A stretch of 64,000 nucleotides of DNA from Micromonospora sp. NBRC 110009 (GCF_030518795.1 NZ_CP130427.1:4340001-4404000), one strand, 5' to 3'; counted from the first letter of the stretch, positions 38,438 through 47,312 are shown. Notes: generated by a model from the sequence alone, not told the origin. Numbers and translations are program-made.

Positions 38438-38808
38438 GCAGCGAGGAGACCGCCACCGCGGCGACGCCGGCGACCGGCGGCGGCAAGGCCGCCATCGCCG
38501 ACATCGAGGAGGCGATGAAGGACGTCGTCGACCCGGAGCTGGGCATCAACGTGGTCGACCTGGGCCTGGTGTACGGCATCCACGTCGACGACCAGAACGT
38601 GGCCACCCTGGACATGACGCTGACCTCGGCGGCCTGCCCGCTGACCGACGTCATCGAGGACCAGGCCCGGCAGGCGCTGACCACCGGCCCGGGCGGCGGG
38701 CTGGTCGGCGACATCCGGATCAACTGGGTCTGGCTGCCGCCGTGGGGCCCCGACAAGATCACCGACGAGGGGCGCGACCAGCTCCGCTCCCTCGGCTTCA
38801 ACGTCTGA
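38434..38808 (+). CDS. sufT: SufT-like MIP18/DUF59 Fe-S assembly factor
   Basis: A 124-residue member of the MIP18 (DUF59) family, used in late Fe-S cluster maturation. The core motif DPELGINVVDLGLVYGI (about residues 33-49) and the single conserved Cys68 in TSAACPLTDVIEDQ are present, with a Thr/Ala-rich N-terminal extension. It is the last gene of the operon, coupled to sufU by ATGA. A hairpin terminator follows. Confidence 0.93.
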   Translation: MSSEETATAATPATGGGKAAIADIEEAMKDVVDPELGINVVDLGLVYGIHVDDQNVATLDMTLTSAACPLTDVIEDQARQALTTGPGGGLVGDIRINWVWLPPWGPDKITDEGRDQLRSLGFNV

Positions 38809-38823
38809 GCGTTAGCGTCTCGG

Positions 38824-38860
38824 CTGCGGCCGGCCCGGCGAAAGCTGTGGCCGGCCGCAG
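38824..38860 (+). terminator. Hairpin terminator of the SUF operon
   Basis: Ten-bp perfect arms (38824-38833 and 38851-38860) close a 17-nt loop 16 bases after the sufT stop. Confidence 0.65.
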
Positions 38861-39136
38861 TGATTTCCGGGCGCGGCGTGTGCTCGTGACCGTTCGTCGC
38901 CCGGTCGTCGCCACAGGTGGGCCTGCCGCCACCGATCGGAGTCGGGGCGGCAGCGGAACGGCCCGACGGTGCGCTGAAAGTTGACATCGCGGATGGCCCA
39001 GCCCGGCCCCGTCGTAACTTCATGGCACATGCGCAGCCGTGCGGAGCGCCCAGACGCCGCCGGACAGGGATGATCTCCCGGGCTGGCAGGCGGGCCGCCG
39101 ATCGGCCACGCCGACTCCCAGCCCGAAGGAGACCAC
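38861..39136. other. Upstream region of the secreted protein gene
   Basis: No gene is evident. TTGACA near 38980 is a possible -35, but no matching -10 stands at 16-18 bp. AAGGAGA directly before 39137 is a good ribosome site. Confidence 0.35.
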
Positions 39137-40024
39137 ATGCTCAGACGGACTTTGGCCATCGCGCTGGCCGTGCCGGTCGCCGCTGTTCTCGCCCCCGGGT
39201 CGCCGGCGAACGCGGCGACCCCGCTCTCCGGCGCGATCTTCACGACCGACGCCAGCGGCGTACCGGTCAACCTCAACATCTACGCCGCCAAGGAGGACGT
39301 GTACCTCAACGGCGGCCCGGGCATCAACGCGCCGGACGAGGCGGCGGGGCTGCCCGCCGGCACCTACTCGTTCCAGGTCACCGACCCGTCCGGCAAGACG
39401 CTGCTCTCCACGGACCCGGTGACGTGCCGGCAGTTCACCGTCGACGACTCGGGCGTGATCCGGAGCGTCGCCGCCGGCGGGGCGTGCGCCCACGCGACCG
39501 GAACCGACGGGGAGGACGCCGGGCTGACCGTGCAGCTCTTCCCGTATGCCGACACGCCGAACAACGGTGGCGTGTACAAGGTCTGGGTGAGCCCGACCGA
39601 ACTGCTGGACTGCACCGCTGTGGGCAACAAGAACTGCTTCGTCCCGCGCTACAGCAAGACCGACAACTTCAAGGTCCGCAACAACCGGATCGTGGAGATC
39701 GACACCCGGTTCGTGAAGCCGGGCGTGGCCGAGCCGGTCGACGGGCTCGCGGCGACGTGGATCGACACGAACGGCGCGTCCAACGTCAAGTACTCGGAGT
39801 ACAACCCGGGCATGCTGGCGTTCCACGAGGCCCACGTCGAGGCGGCCGAGCAGGGCCAGCACCAGATCGTCGTCAGCGACCAGCCGGGTTGCACGGTGGC
39901 TTCGGCGCACGCGGACGGGCGGACGTACCTCCCCGTGGGTGGTTCGGTGACCGTGCCGGTGTCGGTGAGGAACCACCTGTCGGCCGACTACACCTACTTC
40001 GTCGACGTGCACTGCGCCGACTGA
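39137..40024 (+). CDS. Secreted protein of unknown function
   Basis: A 295-residue exported protein with a clear Sec signal peptide (residues 1-27, cleavage near NAA-AT). The mature part looks like two or three beta-sandwich domains: AGTYSFQVTDPSGKTLLST resembles a carboxypeptidase-regulatory or prealbumin-like strand pattern, and six or more cysteines (in VTCRQF, GGACAH, LLDCTAVGNKNCF, QPGCTV and VHCAD) could form disulfides. I find no catalytic motif. It is monocistronic with its own ribosome site and a following terminator. Function remains unknown. Confidence 0.85.
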   Translation: MLRRTLAIALAVPVAAVLAPGSPANAATPLSGAIFTTDASGVPVNLNIYAAKEDVYLNGGPGINAPDEAAGLPAGTYSFQVTDPSGKTLLSTDPVTCRQFTVDDSGVIRSVAAGGACAHATGTDGEDAGLTVQLFPYADTPNNGGVYKVWVSPTELLDCTAVGNKNCFVPRYSKTDNFKVRNNRIVEIDTRFVKPGVAEPVDGLAATWIDTNGASNVKYSEYNPGMLAFHEAHVEAAEQGQHQIVVSDQPGCTVASAHADGRTYLPVGGSVTVPVSVRNHLSADYTYFVDVHCAD

Positions 40025-40040
40025 CGCAATCCCTCGGCAC

Positions 40041-40071
40041 GGTGGGGCCGCGGCGACGCCCCGGCCCCACC
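40041..40071 (+). terminator. Hairpin terminator after the secreted protein gene
   Basis: Ten-bp perfect arms (40041-40050 and 40062-40071), 17 bases after the stop. Confidence 0.7.
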
Positions 40072-40142
40072 ACACCGCCCGGCTCGTCGTCGGGCCCGTT
40101 ATTCGCTCGCGCCGGCCGGGTTCGAGGCGGCAGAATCTCGCC

Positions 40143-40247
40143 GTGATCGCACGGACCCGTACCCATGTCTCTGTCCCGGCGGCCATGCCTCGCCGGCGAC
40201 AGCAGGCGGCGCGCCGGTCCGTCGCGGTCTCCGGCCCGCCGGCATGA
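40143..40247 (+). CDS. Possible 34-codon Arg-rich leader peptide upstream of the LysE-type gene
   Basis: A GTG-started ORF whose TGA overlaps the ATG of the exporter gene (ATGA). CAGAAT ends 6 nt before the GTG, the spacing seen at other leaderless starts here. Seven of 34 residues are Arg, with RRR and RR runs. LysE-family exporters move basic amino acids, so a basic leader coupled to the gene would make sense. However, Arg-rich chance ORFs are frequent in such GC-rich DNA, so this call is tentative. Confidence 0.3.
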   Translation: MIARTRTHVSVPAAMPRRRQQAARRSVAVSGPPA

Positions 40248-40870
40248 CCGCCGCGTTCGTGGCCGGCCTGGTGGCCGGCTACGGCGTAGCCATCCCCGTC
40301 GGCGCGATCGCCATCCTCATCCTCGGGCTCAGCGCGCGCACCTCGTTCCGGGTCGGCGCGGCCGGGGCGCTCGGCGTCGCCACCGCGGACGGCCTCTACG
40401 CGGCCGTGGCGGCGCTCGGCGGCGCGGCGGTGGCCGGTCGGCTCACACCGGTCGCCGGTCCGCTGCGCTGGGTGGCCGCCGGGGTGCTGCTCGCCCTCGC
40501 CGCGCACGGGGCCTGGCGGGCGCTGCGCCCACCCGCGCCGGCCGGCCCGTCGCCGGTGCGTGGCGGCCTCGACACCCCGACCCGGGCGTTCGGGGCGATC
40601 CTCGCCCTGACCCTGCTCAACCCGGCGACCGTCGTCTACTTCACGGCCCTCGTCCTGGGCCGGGGCGACGCGGCCGGGTCCGGTACCCGGGCGGCCCTGC
40701 TCTTCACCCTCGGGGCCTTCCTCGCCTCGGCCAGTTGGCAGTTGGTGATCGCCGGCGGCGGCACGCTGATCGGTCGGGCCCTCACCGGCCGGCGCGGCCG
40801 CCGGGTCACCGCCCTGCTGTCCACCGCCATCATCGCGGCACTCGCCGTCGCCACCCTGCTGGGCGGCTGA
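40244..40870 (+). CDS. LysE/RhtB-family exporter
   Basis: A 208-residue inner-membrane protein of the LysE superfamily, which exports amino acids such as lysine and arginine. About six membrane helices are visible. The family N-terminus (GLVAGYGVAIPVGAIAILIL) and mid-protein TLLNPATVVYF (LNP motif, about residues 125-135) are present. The substrate cannot be read from the sequence. A short upstream ORF ends on its start codon, suggesting coupled translation. An inverted-repeat terminator follows directly. Confidence 0.88.
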   Translation: MTAAFVAGLVAGYGVAIPVGAIAILILGLSARTSFRVGAAGALGVATADGLYAAVAALGGAAVAGRLTPVAGPLRWVAAGVLLALAAHGAWRALRPPAPAGPSPVRGGLDTPTRAFGAILALTLLNPATVVYFTALVLGRGDAAGSGTRAALLFTLGAFLASASWQLVIAGGGTLIGRALTGRRGRRVTALLSTAIIAALAVATLLGG

Positions 40871-40929
40871 TCGACCACCGAGCGTCCAGCCTGGACGATG
40901 GCCGGCCGAACCGACGGATCGGTGGTCGA
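40871..40929 (+). terminator. Nested inverted-repeat terminator after the exporter gene
   Basis: Outer 11-bp arms (40871-40881 and 40919-40929) enclose an inner CGTCCAG-C-CTGGACG hairpin and a GGCCGGCC palindrome, starting on the base after the stop codon. Confidence 0.65.
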
Positions 40930-41180
40930 ACGCCCGGTGGCGGTTCGCATCTCCGACCGGCGGGTGCGCGGCCATCGGGCCGGCGGGTCGCCCTTGGGCC
41001 ACTGTGGCCGCCGGGCGGGGGCGGCCGACGTCCTGTCAGGAGCACCTCGACCGTCCGGCTGATGTCCCGGCTCCGTCGTCCGCCTAGGGTCCTGACCATC
41101 TGTGGATCACTCCCGTACGCCCCGCTACCGCCGGGCGCGCGGGCGCCCGCAGCACTCGGCACCGAGCAGGGGGAGACGAC
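40930..41180. other. Leader region of the large metalloprotease gene
   Basis: No gene. TAGGGT near 41083 is a likely -10, giving a leader of about 90 nt; GCAGGGGGAG before 41181 is the ribosome site. Confidence 0.4.
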
Positions 41181-44100
41181 GTGAGGAAAATCCTGGTACG
41201 TCCACCGGACCGCCGTTCACGAGCTGACCGGGCACGGCGCGGCCGGTTCGCCGCCGTCCTGGTCGCCGCGCTGGTGGCGACGGTGCTGCCGGTGCTGGCG
41301 TCCCCCGCCCCGGCCGGCGCGGCCCCGCCCGCCGACAGCGGGTGGCGGAAGGTGGACGGCAAGCCCGCGCCGACCAGGGCCGGTCGCAAGGCGACCGTGC
41401 AGGCCAAGCGGCTGACCGCGTACACCCTGGACCGGAACAGCATGAAGGGCCTGCTCGACAAGGCACCGGCGGAGCGGACCCGCGGCCTCCGCCCGTCGGC
41501 GCAGGTCGTGACGCTGCCCGCGCCCGACGGGACGTACCAGCGGTTCGCGCTGGTGGACTCGCCGGCGATGGAAGCCGGCCTGGCCGCGGCGCACCCGGAG
41601 ATCAGCACGTACGCCGGCCGGGGCCTGGACGACCCGACCGCGACCGTCCGCGCGGACCTGACCCCGCTGGGCTTCCACGCCTCGGTCCGCTCGGCGTCCG
41701 GCAACTGGTACGTCGATCCCTACTACCACCTGGACCAGAGCCTCTACGCCAGCTACTTCGCCCGCGACCTGGAGAACCCGCACGGGGACCTGGTCGAGCG
41801 GGAGGACGTGATGGAGGCGGCCCGCGACCTGGCGGACGAGGTGGGCGTGGCGCCCGCCGAGGTCCCCGCCGGGCCGCAGGTGAAGCTGCGCACCTACCGG
41901 GTGGCGCTGGTGACCGACCCCTCCTACGCCACCTTCTTCGGCGCCGAGAACGTCACGGCGGCCAAGGTCACCCTGATGAACCGGGTCACCCAGATCTACG
42001 AGGACGAGACGGCGATCCGGCTCGTGCTGATCAACGACACCGACAAGACCAACCTGAACACCCCCGCCCTGGCCACCGAGCCCAACGGCCCGTGCGGCGC
42101 CGCGGCCTGCTTCACCCCGGCGCAGCTCAGCTCGTGCGGCGGCGGCACGCTCAGCCGCAACCGGATCGTGCTCGGCCAGCTCGTCGGCGCCGGCAACTAC
42201 GACGTGGGCCACATCGGCCTCGGCGTGAACGGCGGCGGCGTGGCCAGCCTCGGCGTGATTGGCGGCAACGGCAAGGCCCAGGGCTGCACCGGCCTGCCCA
42301 CCCCGATCGGCGACTTCTACGCGGTGGACTACGTGGCGCACGAGATGGGCCACCAGTTCGCCGGCAACCACACCTTCAACGGCACCCAGTACAACTGCTC
42401 GGGCGGCAACCGGAGCGCGGCCAACTCGTACGAGCCGGGCAGCGGGTCGTCCATCATGGCGTACGCCGGGATCTGCCAGCAGGACAACCTCCAGCCGCAC
42501 AGCGACCCGTACTGGTCGCACCGCAGCTACACCGAGATCACCAACTACATCACCTCCACCCGCCCGGCGATCAACGAGGTGCAGACCGTCTCGCTGCGCG
42601 ACTTCGCCACCGACGGCGACTCGTTCACGGTCTCCTGGAACGGCGTCGAGTCCGTGCCGATCGTGCGGGGAGCCAACTACACCACGGCCGGCATCAAGGC
42701 CGCCATCGAGGCGATCGCCGGCTGGCCGGCCGGCGCGACCGTCACCGTCGCCGCCTTCGGCGGCAGCGGCGTCCTCAACGACACCGGCTTCCAGGTCACC
42801 TTCGGCGGCACGCTGGCTGCCACCAACGTCGCCCCGCTCGCCCTCGCGAGCCTCACCGACGCGTCCGGGTTCGTCGGCGAGACCGCCAAGGGTGGCGCGA
42901 TCGACAACGGCGGATTCCTGGTCGAGGAGAACGGCAACCACGCGCCGGTGGTCACCGTGCCGGAGACGGTCGCCATCCCGGTGCGTACGCCGTTCGCGCT
43001 GACCGGCAGCGCCACCGACTCGGACGGCGACCCGCTCACCTACCTGTGGGAGCAGAACGACCGGGGCGGCGCGACCGGCACCGCGCTGGTGAACAACACC
43101 AAGGTGAACGGTCCGCTGTTCCGGGTCTTCGGCACGGCCGCGTACGTCTCGCCGAGCGACACCCTCAAGTACCACTCGCCGGGCCTGAACGCGGTGACCA
43201 CCGACCCGACCCGGGTGTTCCCGGACATGGCGCAGATCCTGGCCGGCAACACGAACGCCCGGGCGGGCGCCTGCCCGGCCGCGCCGGCGCCGCCGCCCAC
43301 GGGCGGCGCCTCCAACGTGCCGGCGGACCTGGTCGACTGCTACTCCGAGTTCCTGCCCACCCGGGACTGGGTCGGCTTCACCAACGACCGGACCATGCAC
43401 TTCAAGCTCACCGCCCGGGACGGCCGGCCGGGTGGCGGCGGCGTCGGCAGCGCCGACGTGGCCGTGGTGCTGGCGCCGGACGCCGGGCCGTTCCTGGTCA
43501 CCTCGCAGGGCTCCGCCGCCGTCCTGGACGGCGGTTCCATGCAGACGGTGACCTGGGACGTGGCCGGCACCGACGGGGCACCGGTGAACGCCACCCAGGT
43601 GCGGATCACGCTCTCCGCCGACGGGGGAAAGACCTTCCCGTACGTGCTGGCCGAGCAGACGCCGAACTCGGGCAGCGCCACGGTGGCCCTGCCGAACGTG
43701 GCGACGAAGCAGGCGCGGATCCGGATCGAGGCGGTCGGCAACGTCTTCTTCGACCTCAACGACGCCGACCTCACCATCCGGGCCGTGCCCGTGGTGTCGA
43801 ACGACGCCCCGGCGGGCGGGGCCGCGGTCCAGTACAGCGACGCGCTGGCGCCGACGGTCACCGTCACCGCGACCGACGCGGACACCGTGGGGGCGGAGCT
43901 CACCGCCGCCGCGGCCGGCCTGCCCGCCGGCCTGTCGCTGGCCGTGTCGGCCACCTCCGGCGCCGACACCCCGGGGACCCGGAGCTGGACGGTCACCGGG
44001 ACCGCCGGCGCGGTGCCGGGGGACTACCCGGTCACAGTGACGGTCGCCGACGGCACCGGCCTGGCGGCCACCACCTCGTTCACGATCCGGGTCACCGCCG

Positions 44101-44879
44101 AGGACGCGGCGGCGAGCTGGGCCGGTGACACCTGGGTGACCACCGCCGGCGCCTCCGGCACGGCCCTGCTGCGGGCCGTCGTCCGGGACGGCTCGGTGCT
44201 GCCCGGCGCGACGGACACCACCGCGGGGGACATCCGGACCGGCACGGTCACCTTCGCCGAGGGCGGCGTGCCGCTCTGCACCGGCGTGCTGGACCTGCTC
44301 GGGTCGGACACCACCACCGGGTCCGCGTCGTGCGAGGCCACCCTGGCGGCGGGCAGCCACACGGTCACCGCGACGGTCGGCGGCCACTACACGGGCGGCA
44401 CCAGCGCCCAGGTGACGGTCGCGGCCTCCGACGGGTCGTTCCTCACCGGTGACGGGGTGCTGGCCGCGGGCCGGTCCGCCGGCCGGTACCCGGCGGCCGC
44501 CGGGTCGCCGGTGACCGTGGACCTGGTCGGCAAGCCGGCTCAGGTCGGCAAGATCACGACCGGTTCCGCGACCGTCGGGTTCCGGTCCGGCGGCCGGAAC
44601 TACCAGATCCGGGGTACGGCCGTCGACGGCCTCGGCCTGAGCCGGACCGGCGGGGTGGCGCAGGTGCGCTACCGGGCCGACCTGGTCGACAGCACCGGCA
44701 CGGTGGTGGCCGGCGGGTTGACCCTGGCCGTGACGGTGACCGACGAGGGTGCGCCCGGCCGGAACGACACCGTCGGGGTCACCCTGTGGAACGGCGGGGC
44801 GCTGCTCTTCTCGTCCGACTGGACGGGAGGCGGCACCGCGGAGGTGAAGCTGACCAGCGGCAACCTCAGCCTGCACTGA
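41181..44879 (+). CDS. Secreted reprolysin-like zinc metalloprotease with Ig-like repeats
   Basis: A 1232-residue exported protease. The N-terminus has a long basic stretch then a hydrophobic core ending ASPAPAGAA (signal cleavage near residue 47). A propeptide-like region follows, then a catalytic domain with the zinc site HEMGHQFAGNHTF (HExxHxxxxxH, about residues 386-396) and the Met-turn candidate SSIMAYAGIC. This is the M12/metzincin form of bacterial reprolysin-like enzymes. Downstream are Ig-like/cadherin-type beta-sandwich repeats (HAPVVTVPETVAIPVRTPFALTG-type strands with TDSDGDPLTYLWEQ, then SWTVTGTAGAVPGDYPVTV), useful for surface or substrate binding. There is no LPXTG or terminal membrane anchor, so it is probably released. 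It starts with GTG and is monocistronic. Confidence 0.92.
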   Translation: MRKILVRPPDRRSRADRARRGRFAAVLVAALVATVLPVLASPAPAGAAPPADSGWRKVDGKPAPTRAGRKATVQAKRLTAYTLDRNSMKGLLDKAPAERTRGLRPSAQVVTLPAPDGTYQRFALVDSPAMEAGLAAAHPEISTYAGRGLDDPTATVRADLTPLGFHASVRSASGNWYVDPYYHLDQSLYASYFARDLENPHGDLVEREDVMEAARDLADEVGVAPAEVPAGPQVKLRTYRVALVTDPSYATFFGAENVTAAKVTLMNRVTQIYEDETAIRLVLINDTDKTNLNTPALATEPNGPCGAAACFTPAQLSSCGGGTLSRNRIVLGQLVGAGNYDVGHIGLGVNGGGVASLGVIGGNGKAQGCTGLPTPIGDFYAVDYVAHEMGHQFAGNHTFNGTQYNCSGGNRSAANSYEPGSGSSIMAYAGICQQDNLQPHSDPYWSHRSYTEITNYITSTRPAINEVQTVSLRDFATDGDSFTVSWNGVESVPIVRGANYTTAGIKAAIEAIAGWPAGATVTVAAFGGSGVLNDTGFQVTFGGTLAATNVAPLALASLTDASGFVGETAKGGAIDNGGFLVEENGNHAPVVTVPETVAIPVRTPFALTGSATDSDGDPLTYLWEQNDRGGATGTALVNNTKVNGPLFRVFGTAAYVSPSDTLKYHSPGLNAVTTDPTRVFPDMAQILAGNTNARAGACPAAPAPPPTGGASNVPADLVDCYSEFLPTRDWVGFTNDRTMHFKLTARDGRPGGGGVGSADVAVVLAPDAGPFLVTSQGSAAVLDGGSMQTVTWDVAGTDGAPVNATQVRITLSADGGKTFPYVLAEQTPNSGSATVALPNVATKQARIRIEAVGNVFFDLNDADLTIRAVPVVSNDAPAGGAAVQYSDALAPTVTVTATDADTVGAELTAAAAGLPAGLSLAVSATSGADTPGTRSWTVTGTAGAVPGDYPVTVTVADGTGLAATTSFTIRVTAEDAAASWAGDTWVTTAGASGTALLRAVVRDGSVLPGATDTTAGDIRTGTVTFAEGGVPLCTGVLDLLGSDTTTGSASCEATLAAGSHTVTATVGGHYTGGTSAQVTVAASDGSFLTGDGVLAAGRSAGRYPAAAGSPVTVDLVGKPAQVGKITTGSATVGFRSGGRNYQIRGTAVDGLGLSRTGGVAQVRYRADLVDSTGTVVAGGLTLAVTVTDEGAPGRNDTVGVTLWNGGALLFSSDWTGGGTAEVKLTSGNLSLH

Positions 44880-44890
44880 TCGACCGGTGG

Positions 44891-44925
44891 CGCGGGAGGA
44901 CGCCGTTCACGGGTGTCCTCCCGCG
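44891..44925 (+). terminator. Hairpin terminator after the metalloprotease gene
   Basis: Eleven-bp perfect arms (44891-44901 and 44915-44925), 12 bases after the stop. Confidence 0.75.
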
Positions 44926-44945
44926 TTCCCGATCCCACCGTGCCG

Positions 44946-44951
44946 TACCGT
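44946..44951 (+). promoter_or_regulatory. -10 box of the acVLRF1 gene, probable leaderless start
   Basis: TACCGT ends 6 nt before the ATG at 44958. Confidence 0.45.
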
Positions 44952-44957
44952 CGTGCC

Positions 44958-45620
44958 ATGAGCAGCCGACCCGCGGCCGGGGGCGGCCGGTGGGTCGAGG
45001 TCGACCCGACCCGCGTCACCCGCTGGGTCGAGGGCTTCGCCGACCGGCACGGTCCGCCCACCACCGCCGTAGAGGGGTACGGCCTGCTGCTCGCCGCCCC
45101 GGACGGCGCCACCGCCGAGCTGCACACCCCGCCTGGCGCCCCGGCCAGCGCCGACGTGACCGGGTTCGGGGCCGCCGCCGGCGCGGCCCGCCGGCTCGGC
45201 CTGCTGCTGGCCCGCAAGGGCGCGGTGGCGGTCGGCGTTGCCGACGGCCCCGACCTCGTCGTCTCCAAGGTTGACACTCGCTACGTGCAGGGGCGCACCG
45301 CCGCGGGTGGCTGGTCGCAGCAGCGGTTCGCCCGGCGGCGGGACAACCAGGCGAAGGCGGCCCTGGGCGACGCGGCGGAGCTGGCCGTACGGCTGCTGTT
45401 GCCGGAGGCCGCGACACTGGCCGCCCTGGTCTGCGGGGGTGACCGGCGGGCGGTGGACACCGTGCTGGCCGACCGGCGGCTGGCCCCGCTCGCCGCGCTG
45501 CGCGCGGACCGGCTGCTCGACGTGCCGGAACCCCGGCACGCGGTGCTGGTCGGCGCGGTCGCCGCCGCCCGCGCGGTGCGGATCCGGGTCTGCGACCCGG
45601 CACCCGAGCGCGCCGCCTGA
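44958..45620 (+). CDS. acVLRF1-family peptidyl-tRNA hydrolase (release factor-like)
   Basis: Actinobacterial member of the Vms1-like release factor 1 (VLRF1) family, which frees nascent chains from tRNA on stalled large ribosomal subunits. The 220-residue protein shows the family N-terminus GGRWVEVDPTRVTRWVEGFADRHG (about residues 7-30) and the catalytic loop GGWSQQRFARRRDNQA (about 110-125), with the conserved Gln pair that replaces the GGQ of classical release factors. The ATG at 44958 has a -10 box at leaderless distance. It is a stand-alone gene. Confidence 0.85.
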   Translation: MSSRPAAGGGRWVEVDPTRVTRWVEGFADRHGPPTTAVEGYGLLLAAPDGATAELHTPPGAPASADVTGFGAAAGAARRLGLLLARKGAVAVGVADGPDLVVSKVDTRYVQGRTAAGGWSQQRFARRRDNQAKAALGDAAELAVRLLLPEAATLAALVCGGDRRAVDTVLADRRLAPLAALRADRLLDVPEPRHAVLVGAVAAARAVRIRVCDPAPERAA

Positions 45621-45697
45621 TCTCAGCGACAACACCGTGAGGGGCGGTCTCCCCGCGAACACGCGACGACGCGCGCCGGACGAACGGAGGATGAGCT

Positions 45698-45829
45698 GTG
45701 GAGTTTTTCGTGGACCTGGTGACCACGGTGCCGGGCGGCACGGCGGAGGAGCCGCTGCGCGCGTGGCGGCGCGAAGCCGTGACTCCGCTGTCGCCGCATC
45801 CGAACGACCCGGGCCGGCCGGCCCGGTGA
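45698..45829 (+). pseudogene. Truncated muconolactone-isomerase-like ORF (43 codons)
   Basis: GTG at 45698 has an excellent ribosome site (GGAGG, 7 nt upstream). The first 15 residues, MEFFVDLVTTVPGGT, match the start of muconolactone delta-isomerase-like proteins (MEFLV..TTVP.GT), but the frame then turns to a Pro/Arg-rich end and stops at residue 43, against about 90 in the family. It looks like an internally deleted remnant. Its stop overlaps the next GTG (GTGA), so it may still be translated and pass ribosomes to the SnoaL-like gene. Confidence 0.5.
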
Positions 45830-46206
45830 CCCCGAACGCCATGACCGGCGCCGAGGCAGAGATTCTGCGGACCGTCCTCGACGGGTGGCGGTCCGCCGTC
45901 GACGCCCACGAGCCCGAGCGCGTCGCGTCGTACTTCACCGAGGACGCGATCTTTCAGGGCCTGCGCCCGTACACCGTCGGCCGTGACGCCGTCGCCGACT
46001 ACTACGCCTCGCAACCGATCGGCCTGACCGCCGCGTACGACATCCGCGAGAGCCGGCGTCTCGCCGACGACCTCGTCCTCGGCTACCTGAGCGTCGAGTT
46101 CGCCTTCACCGACCGGCCGACCCTGGCCGTCCACCTCGGGGTGATCGTGCGCCGGGTCGGTGCCACCTGGTTGATCAGCCACTACCAGGTGTCCCGGCTC
46201 GGCTGA
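45826..46206 (+). CDS. SnoaL/SgcJ-like NTF2-fold protein
   Basis: A 126-residue small cone-shaped-barrel protein of the SnoaL/DUF4440/SgcJ-EcaC type (ILRTVLDGWRSAVDAHEPERVASYFTEDAIFQG, GRDAVADYYASQP, WLISHYQVSRLG). Members include cyclases, isomerases and proteins without known catalysis, so no reaction is assigned. GTG 45826 overlaps the stop of the truncated isomerase ORF; ATG 45841 is an alternative start without a ribosome site. A hairpin lies between it and the convergent metallopeptidase gene. Confidence 0.82.
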   Translation: MTPNAMTGAEAEILRTVLDGWRSAVDAHEPERVASYFTEDAIFQGLRPYTVGRDAVADYYASQPIGLTAAYDIRESRRLADDLVLGYLSVEFAFTDRPTLAVHLGVIVRRVGATWLISHYQVSRLG

Positions 46207-46220
46207 CCGCCGGAAAGGCG

Positions 46221-46255
46221 GGACCCCGGCGCCGGATGTCCGGCGGCCGGGGTCC
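46221..46255. terminator. Bidirectional hairpin between convergent genes
   Basis: Arms 46221-46235 and 46240-46255 pair with one bulged base around a 4-nt loop. Confidence 0.65.
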
Positions 46256-46274
46256 TGGTGGCCTCGGGGAGAGG

Positions 46275-47189
46275 TCAGAGGCTGCCGCCGAAGGTGTCGC
46301 AGGCCTTCGGGTCGCCCGTGGACCAGCCCTTGGTGAACCACTGCTGGCGCTGCTCCGAGGTGCCGTGGGTGAACTCGTCCGGGTTCACCGGCCGGCCGGC
46401 GCGCTTCTGGATCGCGTCGTCGCCGATCTTCTCGGCGGTGTCGATCGCCTGCTGGATGTCCTGCTCGGTGATGCTCGTGAAGATCTTCTGGCCCTGCTCG
46501 TCGGCGGTCCCGGTGGCGTTCTTGGCCCAGGCACCGGCGTAGCAGTCGGCCTGCAGCTCCAGCTTCACCGAGAGCGCGTTGGCGTTGTTCGGGTCGCGCT
46601 GCTGCTGGCGGCGCATCTGCGCCTCGGTGCCGAGCAGGTCCTGCACGTGGTGGCCGTACTCGTGGGCCAGGACGTACGGCTGGGCGAACTCGCCCGCCGC
46701 GCCGAGCTGGTCGGCGAGCAGCCGGTAGAAGGTGAGGTCGATGTAGACCAGGTCGTCGGCCGGGCAGTAGAACGGGCCGACGCCGGAGTCGGCCGCGCCA
46801 CAGCCGGTGTTCACGTTCTGGCTGAAGAAGACGGTCTTGGCCGGCTGGTACTGCTGGCCGAAAACCTCCGGCATGGCGGTGCGCCAGTACGCCTGGATCG
46901 AGTTGACGTAGAGCGTGTTGCGGCAGTCGAGCTGCTTGAGCGCGTCCTGCGCCGAGCACTTCTGCTCCAGGGAGGTGTTGTCGCCCTGGTCGGAGCCGCC
47001 GCCCCCGCCCATCGCGTTCAGCCCGAAGCCGCCGCCGATCAGGGCGACGAGCACGGCGATGACGAGGCCGATGATCCCGCCACGCCCGCCGCCGATCGGG
47101 ATCGGGATGCCCATCCCGCCGCCTCCGCCGGACCCTCGCCGGTCCTCCACCTGGCTGGTGTCGATCCGCGCGTTCTCGTTCAGCTCCAT
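46275..47189 (-). CDS. YpfJ-type neutral zinc metallopeptidase, membrane-anchored
   Basis: A 304-residue protein of the putative neutral zinc metallopeptidase (YpfJ) family. A charged N-terminus and a Gly-rich stretch lead to one membrane helix (IIGLVIAVLVALIGGGFGL, about residues 37-56), then the outside domain with QPYVLAHEYGHHVQDLLG (HExxH, about 172-176) and the Glu/Asp in LELQADCYAGAWA that likely supplies the third ligand. Four or more cysteines suggest disulfides. The ATG at 47189 is used; the frame runs further upstream, but that part is low in family similarity. Substrate unknown. Confidence 0.88.
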   Translation of the reverse strand: MELNENARIDTSQVEDRRGSGGGGGMGIPIPIGGGRGGIIGLVIAVLVALIGGGFGLNAMGGGGGSDQGDNTSLEQKCSAQDALKQLDCRNTLYVNSIQAYWRTAMPEVFGQQYQPAKTVFFSQNVNTGCGAADSGVGPFYCPADDLVYIDLTFYRLLADQLGAAGEFAQPYVLAHEYGHHVQDLLGTEAQMRRQQQRDPNNANALSVKLELQADCYAGAWAKNATGTADEQGQKIFTSITEQDIQQAIDTAEKIGDDAIQKRAGRPVNPDEFTHGTSEQRQQWFTKGWSTGDPKACDTFGGSL

Positions 47190-47312
47190 GTTGACCCCGA
47201 TCACCGATTTGTCCGTATGTGGTGGTTGCGGTACCGGACCGGGTCCGGACGGGGTTTTCGGTACCCGATGATCTTGCCCGGTAATCCGGCGGGCCGGGCG
47301 CGGCCGGCCCGG

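Noticed and set aside
41217..44876. A 1200-residue minus-strand open frame opposite the metalloprotease gene
   Set aside because: It is low-complexity Gly/Arg/Val-rich and mirrors a gene with a signal peptide and HExxH zinc site.
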